Shown here: positions 1 to 6,210 of the stretch, piece after piece
Layout of the letters: each line of letters begins with the position of its first letter
Numbering within the stretch: position 1 is the first letter of the stretch
NCBI GenBank assembly: GCA_030039095.1
Contig: JASHQP010000399.1
Span: 1-9,401, forward strand
Direction: 5' to 3'
Length of the DNA: 9,401 nt
Source of the DNA: Streptosporangiaceae bacterium
GTDB taxonomy: Bacteria; Actinomycetota; Actinomycetes; Streptosporangiales; Streptosporangiaceae
Notes under the pieces: model-generated
The model's input: only the letters and a program-made list of their open reading frames with translations
Told to the model about the DNA's origin: nothing
Databases searched by the model: none
Made by a program: the position numbers and the translations under genes

Positions 1-1
1 G

Positions 2-982
2 CGGTCGCTGCGGCTGGCCGGCCCCGCGCTCGCCCGGTGGGCGCAGGCGTGCGGGCCGCGGCGGGTGCTGCTGGCCGGGCCGCGCTCGTTCTGCGCGGGC
101 GTGGAGCGGGCCATCGAGATCGTGGAACGGGTGCTGGAACAGCAGGGGCCACCGGTGTACGTGCGCAAGCAGATCGTGCACAACAAGGTCGTCGTCACCG
201 ATCTGGAGCGCAAGGGCGCGATCTTCGTCGACGAGCTCGGTGAGGTGCCGGACGGCGCGACTGTCGTGTTCTCCGCGCACGGGGTCTCGCCCGGCGTCCG
301 GCACGAGGCCGCGGTCCGGGGCCTGCAGGCGATCGACGCGACCTGCCCGCTGGTGGCCAAGGTGCACGCCGAGGCGCGGCGGTTCGCTTCCGACGGCTAT
401 CAGGTCGCGCTGATCGGGCACGGCGGGCACGAGGAGGTCGAGGGCACCCTCGGCGAGGCGCCGCAGGCGATCACCCTGGTCGAGACCGCGCAGGACGTGG
501 CCAGGCTGCGGCCCCGGGACCCGGCCAAGGTCGCGTACCTGATGCAGACCACGCTGTCCACCGACGAGGCCGGGGGCATCGCCAGCGCCCTGCTCGAGCG
601 GTTCCCCGGCGCGCGCGGCCCGGGCAGCGACGATATCTGCTACGCCACCACCAACCGCCAGCTCGCGGTGCGCGCGATCGCCGCCGCGTCCGACGTGGTG
701 CTGGTCGCGGGCTCGGCGAACTCGTCGAACTCCATACGCCTGGTCGAGACGGCGGAGCGGGCCGGCACGCCGTCTCACCTGATCGACGGGCCCGAGGACA
801 TCGACCTGTCCTGGCTTGCCGGGGCGTCGGTCGTCGGGCTCACCGCCGGGGCATCGGCGCCGCCGGCCGTCGTCAGCCACATCATCGACGCGCTGTCTGG
901 CCTCGGGCCCGTGGACGTCAGCGAGCGCGTGGTCGCAACCGAATCAATCCGCTTCGGGCTTCCCAAGGAGTTGAAGCAATAG
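2..982 (+). CDS. ispH: 4-hydroxy-3-methylbut-2-enyl diphosphate reductase (IspH), 5' end outside window
   Basis: IspH is a [4Fe-4S] enzyme that reduces HMBPP to IPP and DMAPP, the last MEP-pathway step. Counting from the GTG at 65, all three cluster cysteines are present: C10 in SFCAGV, C94 in DATCPLV and C192 in [10 protein letters not shown]. The substrate pocket is also complete: HNKVVV, the acid-base glutamate E124 in [23 protein letters not shown] and TAGASAPP. The frame has no stop back to base 2. The 21 codons before GTG 65 contain no ATG, GTG or TTG. The GTG itself encodes the first residue of the conserved VLLAGPR strand, so starting there would clip the fold. The gene therefore most likely starts upstream, with an N-terminal extension or fusion. 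The stop codon directly abuts hpnH, so a hopanoid/isoprenoid operon is inferred. Family assignment is firm; the start is unknown. Confidence 0.95.
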   Translation, partial: RSLRLAGPALARWAQACGPRRVLLAGPRSFCAGVERAIEIVERVLEQQGPPVYVRKQIVHNKVVVTDLERKGAIFVDELGEVPDGATVVFSAHGVSPGVRHEAAVRGLQAIDATCPLVAKVHAEARRFASDGYQVALIGHGGHEEVEGTLGEAPQAITLVETAQDVARLRPRDPAKVAYLMQTTLSTDEAGGIASALLERFPGARGPGSDDICYATTNRQLAVRAIAAASDVVLVAGSANSSNSIRLVETAERAGTPSHLIDGPEDIDLSWLAGASVVGLTAGASAPPAVVSHIIDALSGLGPVDVSERVVATESIRFGLPKELKQ

Positions 983-1984
983 ATGCCTATGCCACTGCGC
1001 CAGAGCCTGCGTGTGGGTTCCTACCTGATGCGGCAGAAGCTCGCCGGCCGTGACAAGTTCCCGCTGCTCGTGGAGCTCGAGCCGCTGTTCGCCTGCAACC
1101 TCAAGTGCGCGGGCTGCGGGAAGATCCAGCAGCCGCACACGCTGCTGAAGCAGCGCATGCCGGTCGAGCAGGCCATCGGCGCGATAGAGGAGTGCGGCGC
1201 GCCGATGGTGTCGATCGCCGGCGGCGAGCCGCTCATGCACCCGGAGATCGACGAGATCGTGCGGCAGCTGATCGCCAAGAAGAAGTTCGTGTTCCTGTGC
1301 ACGAACGCGCTGCTGATGCCCAAGAAGATCGAGAAGTTCACGCCGTCGCCGTACTTCTCCTGGGTGGTGCACATCGACGGGCTGCGCGAGCGGCACGACG
1401 AGTCGGTCTGCAAGGAGGGCGTGTTCGACGAGGCGGTCGCGGCGATCAAGGACGCGAAGCGGCGCGGCTTCAAGGTGAGCACGAACACCACGTTCTTCAA
1501 CACCGACACCCCGCACACCGTGATCGACGTGCTCAACTACCTCAACGACGACCTGGGCGTCGACCAGATGCAGATCTCGCCGGCCTACGCCTACGAGAAG
1601 GCGCCGGACCAGGACCACTTCCTCGGCGTCACCGAGACCCGGGAGCTGTTCCGCAAGGCTTTCGCCGGCGGCAACAGGAAGCGCTGGCGGCTCAACCACA
1701 CGCCGCTGTTCCTGGACTTCCTCGAGGGCAAGACGGACTACTCGTGCACCGCGTGGGGCATCCCGTCGTACTCGCTGCTCGGCTGGCAGCGGCCCTGCTA
1801 CCTGATGGCCGACGGCTACACGAAGACCTACAAGGAGCTGATCGAGACCACCGACTGGGACTCCTACGGCCGTGGCAAGGACCCGCGGTGCGCGAACTGC
1901 ATGGCGCACTGCGGCTACGAGCCCTCCGCCGTCCTGGCCACGATGGGATCCCTGCGCGAGTCCATCCGCGCCATGCGCAGCTGA
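983..1984 (+). CDS. hpnH: Adenosyl-hopene transferase HpnH, radical SAM protein
   Basis: HpnH uses SAM to make a 5'-deoxyadenosyl radical that adds to hopene (diploptene), giving adenosylhopane, the precursor of side-chain-extended hopanoids. The 333-residue product shows the radical-SAM CX3CX2C motif (C38, C42, C45) and the SAM-binding GGEP at 80-83. A partial TIM barrel follows, with a C-terminal half of the HpnH type (DUF3463-like). Four more cysteines sit late: C272, and C303-X2-C306-X3-C310 in CANCMAHC; they could hold another metal site. The ATG follows the ispH TAG with no gap. An AAGGAG lies at 965-970 inside ispH, 12 nt before the ATG, a slightly long spacing. A second ATG at 989 is further still from the ribosome site, so 983 is preferred. 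Co-transcription and translational coupling with ispH are inferred. Confidence 0.95.
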   Translation: MPMPLRQSLRVGSYLMRQKLAGRDKFPLLVELEPLFACNLKCAGCGKIQQPHTLLKQRMPVEQAIGAIEECGAPMVSIAGGEPLMHPEIDEIVRQLIAKKKFVFLCTNALLMPKKIEKFTPSPYFSWVVHIDGLRERHDESVCKEGVFDEAVAAIKDAKRRGFKVSTNTTFFNTDTPHTVIDVLNYLNDDLGVDQMQISPAYAYEKAPDQDHFLGVTETRELFRKAFAGGNRKRWRLNHTPLFLDFLEGKTDYSCTAWGIPSYSLLGWQRPCYLMADGYTKTYKELIETTDWDSYGRGKDPRCANCMAHCGYEPSAVLATMGSLRESIRAMRS

Positions 1985-1998
1985 CGCCGCGGGCGGCG
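1985..1998 (+). terminator. Possible short hairpin after hpnH
   Basis: A 5-bp GC stem (CGCCG 1985-1989 with CGGCG 1994-1998, 4-nt loop) starts right after the hpnH stop, in the 18-bp gap between two convergent genes. There is no T-run, so it is weak; in such GC-rich DNA a short stem can occur by chance. Confidence 0.2.
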
Positions 1999-2002
1999 CG
2001 GG

Positions 2003-2431
2003 CTACCTGGCCAGGATGCTGGTGCCGAGGCTTATCAAGATCATGACCTTGGCGACCTCGGCGGCGACGTAGCACAGGTGCGTCCGGGAGCGGGACGGGT
2101 CCGCGCCGGCCAGTACCTGGCTGGTGCGGCGGCTGAGCCGGCGGCGGATCACACCCACCTGCGTGGCGAGCAGCACGTCGGCGGCCGCCATGAACGCAAG
2201 GACCAGCGCGGGGGCGCTGCCGGCCAGGACGGCGGCCGTCATGGCCACGGCCAGGGCCGCTTCAGCCAGGTTCAGGGCGCGGAAGACGAGGCGGCCGATG
2301 CCCAGCCCGATCGGGATGGTCACGCCCGGGGCGCGGAACTTCAGCGGTGCCTCGAGGAACGAGATCGCGAGGATCATTCCCAGCCAGGTGAAGGTCACCG
2401 CGACGGCGATCGCGGCGGCGGCCGTGTTCAC
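2003..2431 (-). CDS. Small four-helix conserved membrane protein, function unknown
   Basis: I do not recognise a named function. From the GTG at 2431 the product is 142 residues with four hydrophobic segments (about 4-24, 50-70, 73-93 and 119-140). The loop after helix 1 carries the motif FLEAPLKFRAPG (26-37), followed by a glycine-rich IGLGIGRLVFRALN. Basic residues cluster at 96-102 (RRRLSRR). I recall similar FLEAPLKFRAPG proteins in other actinobacteria but cannot attach a family number. The frame stays open upstream to 2617, but those 62 codons are Arg/Pro/Ser-rich, have no hydrophobic pattern and overlap a likely promoter, so they were left out. The GTG has only a weak GGGAC upstream. 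It overlaps the TGA of a 22-codon ORF (2428-2496) as GTGA, so coupled initiation is possible. It converges on hpnH with an 18-bp gap. Confidence 0.72.
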   Translation of the reverse strand: MNTAAAAIAVAVTFTWLGMILAISFLEAPLKFRAPGVTIPIGLGIGRLVFRALNLAEAALAVAMTAAVLAGSAPALVLAFMAAADVLLATQVGVIRRRLSRRTSQVLAGADPSRSRTHLCYVAAEVAKVMILISLGTSILAR

Positions 2432-2480
2432 CCGGCGTCCCGGCGCGGTGCGCGCGCTGGCGGGCCTGGCCGGTACCTGG

Positions 2481-2525
2481 TCACGCTGGGGGCCATGACG
2501 CCAGGCGGCTGGCGGTGATGAGCAC
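2481..2525 (-). other. Possible leader ORF of 14 codons with strong ribosome-binding site
   Basis: On the minus strand a consensus AAGGAG (2537-2532) lies 6 nt before a GTG at 2525, which opens a 14-codon frame (VLITASRLASWPPA) ending at TGA 2483-2481. It is the best ribosome site in this intergenic stretch, but it is out of frame with the membrane-protein gene starting at 2431. It may be a leader peptide that delivers ribosomes to the downstream start, or chance. There is no run of regulatory codons that would suggest amino-acid attenuation. Confidence 0.3.
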
Positions 2526-2541
2526 GCGAATCTCCTTACGT

Positions 2542-2549
2542 TGCTGGAT
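2542..2549 (-). promoter_or_regulatory. Possible -10 element for the small membrane-protein gene
   Basis: Read on the minus strand, this site includes TACTAT, matching the actinobacterial TANNNT -10 pattern, just upstream of the AAGGAG at 2537-2532. No convincing -35 was found. The remaining intergenic DNA between 2550 and 2729 shows no coding signal or obvious structure. Confidence 0.3.
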
Positions 2550-2729
2550 AGTATGGCTGACCGCTGACTGGCTACGCGGCGCTGCCATGCTCCAGGTGAG
2601 CCAGGAAGCCGCCCCACGTCCGTCCGGCCTGCGCGGGTGGGCGCGAACGCCTGACACGGGACCCGGCAGCGGGCAACCGGGCAGGTGAAGCATCAAATCC
2701 GCCACGATCATGGTTGCCCCCTGCCAAGT

Positions 2730-2749
2730 GCGCCCGGCGGCGCCCGGCG
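2730..2749 (+). repeat. Perfect tandem 10-bp repeat upstream of glycosyltransferase gene
   Basis: GCGCCCGGCG occurs twice back to back (2730-2739 and 2740-2749). The repeats are one helical turn apart and lie just before a TANNNT-like TAGTGT (2755-2760) and the ribosome site at 2786-2791. A regulatory role is inferred from position only. Confidence 0.35.
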
Positions 2750-2754
2750 TTGCA

Positions 2755-2791
2755 TAGTGTCTAGTGACCGTGTTCCGAGCCGACCGGAAGG
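2755..2791 (+). promoter_or_regulatory. Possible -10 and ribosome-binding site for the GT-C glycosyltransferase
   Basis: TAGTGT at 2755-2760 fits the loose TANNNT -10 pattern, but no -35 is seen at the usual distance. GGAAGG at 2786-2791 lies 9 nt before TTG 2801. The frame is closed by a TGA at 2765-2767, with no other start between. This ribosome site therefore supports the TTG as initiator. Confidence 0.35.
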
Positions 2792-2800
2792 CACCCGGCA

Positions 2801-4336
2801 TTGACCTCGCCCAGCACCCAGCCGCCGAGCACGCAGCCCGTTCCGGCGGGGCAGGCCGGCGAGACCGAGGGCGGGACGAGACGACGGGGCCCTGATCTCG
2901 GCGCCTGGTGGGTGACGGCGCTGCCGCCGGTGGTCACGTTCGTGATCATGCTCTGGGGCATCACCGGCTCCTCCTACTGGCGGGACGAGGCGGCGACGAT
3001 GTCGGCGGCCCAGCGCCCGCTCGGCAACCTGATCAGGACCCTGGGCAACATCGACGCCGTGCACGGCGCCTATTACCTGCTGATCTGGGCCATGGTGCAC
3101 GTGGGCGGCAGCGGAGAGCTGGTGACCAGGCTGCCGTCGGCGGTGGCGATGGCGTGCGCCGCCGCCGCGGTGGTCGCGATCGGCAGGCGGCTGATCTCGC
3201 CCCGGGCGGGGCTCGCCTCCGGCCTGGTGTTCGCGGTCCTGCCCGAGGTCAGCCTGTACGGGCAGGACGCGCGGCCGTACGCGATCGTGGTCGCGCTCGC
3301 CGCGCTGGCCAGCTACCTGCTGGTCCGGGTCATGGACGCCGAGCCGGGTGGCCGGCATCGCTGGCTGATCGGGTACGCGCTGTGCCTGGCCGCCCTCGGC
3401 ATCGTGGACATCTTCGGCCTGCTGCTGATCACGGCGCACGCGGTGACCGTCGGGCTGCGCTGGCTGCGCGAGGCCGGGGCGGCCCGGTCGCTGGCGCTCG
3501 GCTGGCTCGCCGCCGCCGTGGCGGGCATCCTGCTCACCAGCCCGGTGCTGGCGCTCGGCTACGTACAGCGCGGGACGCTGTCCTGGCTCACGCCACCCAA
3601 TCTCGCCGCGATCACCGGCCTGCACTATCTCGTCGGCCCGGCGGCCATGGCCGGCGCCGTGGTCCTGGCCGTCGTGGCGGGCATCGTGGTCAGCGCGCTT
3701 CCCGGCCGCGAGCGGCTGCGCGCCAGCTGGCCGGGCTCGGTGCCCGCGCTCTGCCTGCCCTGGCTGATCCTGCCACCCGCGCTCCTGCTCGCCGCGTCGG
3801 TGATCACCCCCGTGTACACGCTGCGCTACGTCCTGCTCTGCATGCCGGCGATCGCGCTGCTGGCCGGCGCCGGCCTCGCGTCGCTCGGCTGGGTGGCGGG
3901 CACGGCAGGGCTCGTGGTGATCGCCCTGCTCGGCGTGCCGATGCAGCAGCAGGTGCGGACGCCGGACGGCCACATGGACAACATCAGGCAGGCCGACCGG
4001 ATCGTGGCCGGCAACAGGCGGCCCGGGGACGCCGTCCTGGAGTTCAAGGCGGAGAACTTCGCGCAGGCCTACCCGTACGGAATCCGCCAGCTCATTCCCA
4101 TCGCCCAGGCCGAGTCGCCGGTCCAGTCGGCCACGCTGGTCGGCACGTTCCTGCCCGATCCCGTGGTGCGGCAGCGGCTGGCCCACGTGTCGCGGGTGTG
4201 GGTCGTCGAGTACGGCCACCGCTCACCGCTGGTGATCCTGAACGGGCTGAACTTCCGGCTGGTCCGCAAGTGGAAGGTCAGCGATATCTGGCTGTTCCTG
4301 TATGAGCACCCCACGGCGGGTGGCGCGAGCCCATGA
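2801..4336 (+). CDS. GT-C fold membrane glycosyltransferase (GT39/ArnT-like)
   Basis: This 511-residue polytopic protein has a Pro/Thr-rich cytosolic N-terminus (1-34), about ten to eleven hydrophobic helices (about 36-390) and a soluble C-terminal part. The family moves a sugar from a polyprenyl-phosphate donor to protein, lipid or wall glycan on the outer membrane face. After helix 1 the first outer loop has YWRDEA, with the acidic pair D62-E63 typical of GT-C catalytic or metal sites. A second marker is YGQDARPYA (153-161). Near helix 9, TPVYTLRY (R342) matches the conserved P..RY of such enzymes. The tail has a RPGDAVLEF stretch typical of actinobacterial homologues. Donor and acceptor are not readable from sequence. 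The TTG start has GGAAGG 9 nt upstream. It has no operon partner: the next gene begins 265 bp on. Family is confident, substrate unknown. Confidence 0.85.
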   Translation: MTSPSTQPPSTQPVPAGQAGETEGGTRRRGPDLGAWWVTALPPVVTFVIMLWGITGSSYWRDEAATMSAAQRPLGNLIRTLGNIDAVHGAYYLLIWAMVHVGGSGELVTRLPSAVAMACAAAAVVAIGRRLISPRAGLASGLVFAVLPEVSLYGQDARPYAIVVALAALASYLLVRVMDAEPGGRHRWLIGYALCLAALGIVDIFGLLLITAHAVTVGLRWLREAGAARSLALGWLAAAVAGILLTSPVLALGYVQRGTLSWLTPPNLAAITGLHYLVGPAAMAGAVVLAVVAGIVVSALPGRERLRASWPGSVPALCLPWLILPPALLLAASVITPVYTLRYVLLCMPAIALLAGAGLASLGWVAGTAGLVVIALLGVPMQQQVRTPDGHMDNIRQADRIVAGNRRPGDAVLEFKAENFAQAYPYGIRQLIPIAQAESPVQSATLVGTFLPDPVVRQRLAHVSRVWVVEYGHRSPLVILNGLNFRLVRKWKVSDIWLFLYEHPTAGGASP

Positions 4337-4470
4337 CGCAGCCGGGAAACCGCGCGCTGGCGGGCCGCCGTGCCGAGGCTGGTCCGGGACTGGGCGGGTT
4401 TCCGGCATCTGGCTGCTGCTTTACGCGCGGAGCGGGCAGGTCGGCTGATTCCGGTAACTTCGCAGAACTC

Positions 4471-4487
4471 CTTCAGCATCTCTTCAG
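4471..4487 (+). promoter_or_regulatory. 11-bp-phased direct repeats, likely response-regulator operator
   Basis: CTTCAG at 4471-4476 recurs at 4482-4487, exactly 11 bp on. A partial third copy sharing CAG lies 11 bp upstream (TCGCAG, 4460-4465). OmpR/PhoB-family response regulators bind direct repeats with an 11-bp pitch. A CATCAT at 4498-4503 (4 of 6 to TATAAT) would put the repeats over the -35 region, as for an activator. The local DNA is clearly less GC-rich than its surroundings. The rest of 4337-4601 has no supported gene. No sensor kinase or regulator gene is in the window. Confidence 0.4.
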
Positions 4488-4590
4488 AGACAACCCCCAT
4501 CATCTAAACCGGCGCAGCCCCGTTGCGCCCGGCGTCGGCAATCTCGCGCCGCGGTGGCTCGGCCCGTTCCATGCGGCGACCCGGGTTCCA

Positions 4591-4596
4591 GAGGAG
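4591..4596 (+). promoter_or_regulatory. Ribosome-binding site fixing the permease start
   Basis: GAGGAG ends 5 nt before ATG 4602. The frame is open further upstream to 4554, but the extra 16 codons lack a ribosome site and would put charged and proline-rich residues before the membrane anchor. ATG 4602 is therefore taken as the start. Confidence 0.75.
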
Positions 4597-4601
4597 TTCT
4601 C

Positions 4602-6170
4602 ATGTTCTTCACGTACCTCCGGCGTGAACTGCGCCGGCGGATGCGCCAGGCCATATTCATCTCCGTGGGCCTGGCCCTCGGGATCGGCCTGGTGATCACC
4701 GTGACGGCCGCCTCATCCGGCGTGAAGGCCGCCCAGGGCTCGGTGCTGCAGAACCTGTACGGCGTCGGCACGGCCGCAACCGTCACCAAGGCTCCCACCG
4801 CGGGGTCGTTCGGCACCGGCAACCGCAACTTCAACTTCAAGCCGGGCGCGACGGTCAAGATCGACACCCTGACCGCCACCCGCAGCCTGGGCACCCTTGA
4901 CGACTCCGCGGTGACGACGATCTCCAGGCTGAACGGCGTGGCCGCCGCGTCCGGCGCGCTGACTGCCGACAGCGTCGACACCACGTTCAAGATCCCGGAC
5001 TTCAGCAGCGGTGGCAGCGGTGGCAGCGGTGGCAGCGGTGGTGGCGGCTTCGGTGGTGGCGGCCGTGGCAGTGGCGGCGGAGGCTTCCGCGGCCCCGGGT
5101 CGTTCAACGCGGGGAACACGGTGTCCGTCGACGGCATCGACCTGGCCTCGGGCGCGCAGGCGCTCGGCCCGCTCAGCAACGGCACCCTGACCTCGGGCCG
5201 CACGCTGAAGTCCTCGGACGCCGGTTCCAACGTCGCGGTCATCGACTCCAGCTACGCGAAGTCGGCAAGCGTGAAGCTCGGCTCGGACGTCACGCTGGCG
5301 AGCACCAAGTTCACCGTCGTCGGGATCGTGAGCGAGCCGGCGAGCGATCAGTCGGCCGACGTGTATGTCCCGCTGGCCCGCGCCCAGGCGCTGTCGTCGT
5401 CGACGGGCAAGGTGAACACGATCTACGTCGCGGCGGACAGTTCGTCGGACATCAGCGCGGTGCAGAAGGAGATCCAGAAGGCGGTGCCGGGCGCGACGGT
5501 GACCACGTCGTCCGACCTGGCCAGCGAGGTGACCGGATCGCTGTCCAGCGCGTCGAGCCTGGCGAACAACCTCGGCAAGTGGCTGGCGATCGCGGTGCTG
5601 ATCGCGGCGTTCCTGCTGGCCAGCCTGCTGACCATGTCCGCGGTCTCCCGTCGGGTCAGGGAGTTCGGCACGCTGAAGGCGCTCGGCTGGCGCAGCCGCC
5701 GCGTGATCGGCCAGGTCATGGGCGAGTCGGTGGCGATGGGCATCATCGGCGGCGTGGTCGGCATCGGGCTCGGCTTCCTCGGCGCCAAGATCGTGGAGCA
5801 CGCCTCGCCGTCGCTGACCGCATCGCTCGGCCCGACCACCGGCTCGGCAACGCCGGGCGGCGCCCGCACCTTTGGTGGTGGTGGCGGCGGCTTCGGTGGT
5901 GGCGGCTTCGGTGGTGGCGGAGGCGGCGGAGGCGGCGGTGGTGGCGGCTTCGGTGGTGGCGGAGGCGGTGGTTTCGGCGGTGGCGGGGCCGACCGCTTCC
6001 GTGCGGCTGCAGCGCACGCCACGACCGTTCACCTGACGGCGCCGGTCACCCTCAACATCATCATCCTCGCCGTGGTGCTTGCCGTGGCCGGCGGACTGAT
6101 CGCCGGGATGCTCGGCGGGTGGCGCGCGGCCAGGCTCCGCCCGGCGGCGGCCCTGGCCCGGGTCGAGTGA
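4602..6170 (+). CDS. MacB/FtsX-type ABC transporter permease with glycine-rich segments
   Basis: This 522-residue permease has the four-helix MacB/FtsX layout. TM1 is at about 17-37, followed by a large outer domain (38-325). TM2 (327-349) is followed by a cytosolic coupling segment with the FtsX signature EFGTLKALGW. TM3 is at about 378-399, and TM4 at 485-507 precedes a short basic tail. Proteins of this type do not usually move substrate through the membrane; they pass ATPase motion to the outside (export, lipoprotein release, hydrolase activation or peptide sensing). Two glycine-rich stretches stand out: 135-166 in the outer domain (Gly-Gly-Ser triplets, then Gly-Phe-Gly) and 424-462 between TM3 and TM4, nearly all Gly with periodic Phe. 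They are probably flexible extracytoplasmic linkers or a wall- or peptide-interacting surface. The ATPase gene follows 40 bp on. With one permease gene, a homodimer is expected. The cargo is unknown. Confidence 0.9.
   Translation: MFFTYLRRELRRRMRQAIFISVGLALGIGLVITVTAASSGVKAAQGSVLQNLYGVGTAATVTKAPTAGSFGTGNRNFNFKPGATVKIDTLTATRSLGTLDDSAVTTISRLNGVAAASGALTADSVDTTFKIPDFSSGGSGGSGGSGGGGFGGGGRGSGGGGFRGPGSFNAGNTVSVDGIDLASGAQALGPLSNGTLTSGRTLKSSDAGSNVAVIDSSYAKSASVKLGSDVTLASTKFTVVGIVSEPASDQSADVYVPLARAQALSSSTGKVNTIYVAADSSSDISAVQKEIQKAVPGATVTTSSDLASEVTGSLSSASSLANNLGKWLAIAVLIAAFLLASLLTMSAVSRRVREFGTLKALGWRSRRVIGQVMGESVAMGIIGGVVGIGLGFLGAKIVEHASPSLTASLGPTTGSATPGGARTFGGGGGGFGGGGFGGGGGGGGGGGGGFGGGGGGGFGGGGADRFRAAAAHATTVHLTAPVTLNIIILAVVLAVAGGLIAGMLGGWRAARLRPAAALARVE
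5010..5036 (+). repeat. Three tandem 9-bp units encoding Gly-Gly-Ser
   Basis: GGTGGCAGC is repeated three times without mismatch inside the permease gene, in frame, encoding a Gly-Gly-Ser linker. Copy-number change would keep the frame. Confidence 0.85.
5871..5990 (+). repeat. Glycine-codon repeat tract in the TM3-TM4 loop
   Basis: About 120 bp is made almost entirely of GGT/GGC/GGA codons interrupted by TTC or TTT. The 17-mer GGCTTCGGTGGTGGCGG occurs at 5889-5905, 5904-5920 and 5946-5962, and again in the first glycine segment at 5046-5062. The longest shared match between the two segments is 28 bp (5035-5062 and 5935-5962). Confidence 0.85.
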
Positions 6171-6210
6171 CCGGGCGGGCGGACAGCGCGGACAGCGAGG
6201 AGAGGATTCC

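Noticed and set aside
944..1909. Long open frame on the minus strand across hpnH
   Set aside because: Arg/His/Leu/Val-rich antisense shadow, in register with the GC-rich third positions of hpnH; no ribosome site or domain.
2481..2711. 76-codon minus-strand ORF from ATG 2711
   Set aside because: A fair GGGGG lies upstream, but third positions show no GC bias, there is no recognisable domain, and it overlaps the likely promoter of the membrane-protein gene.
2708..4219. 503-codon open frame on the minus strand across the glycosyltransferase
   Set aside because: Composition dominated by Arg, Gly, His, Gln and Asp, typical of antisense frames in high-GC DNA; the plus-strand gene has clear helices and motifs.
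4333..4695. 120-codon plus-strand ORF whose ATG overlaps the glycosyltransferase stop (ATGA)
   Set aside because: The overlap hints at coupling, but its middle has low GC at third positions, it runs through the repeat/promoter region and overlaps the permease start by 94 bp; no protein-like pattern.
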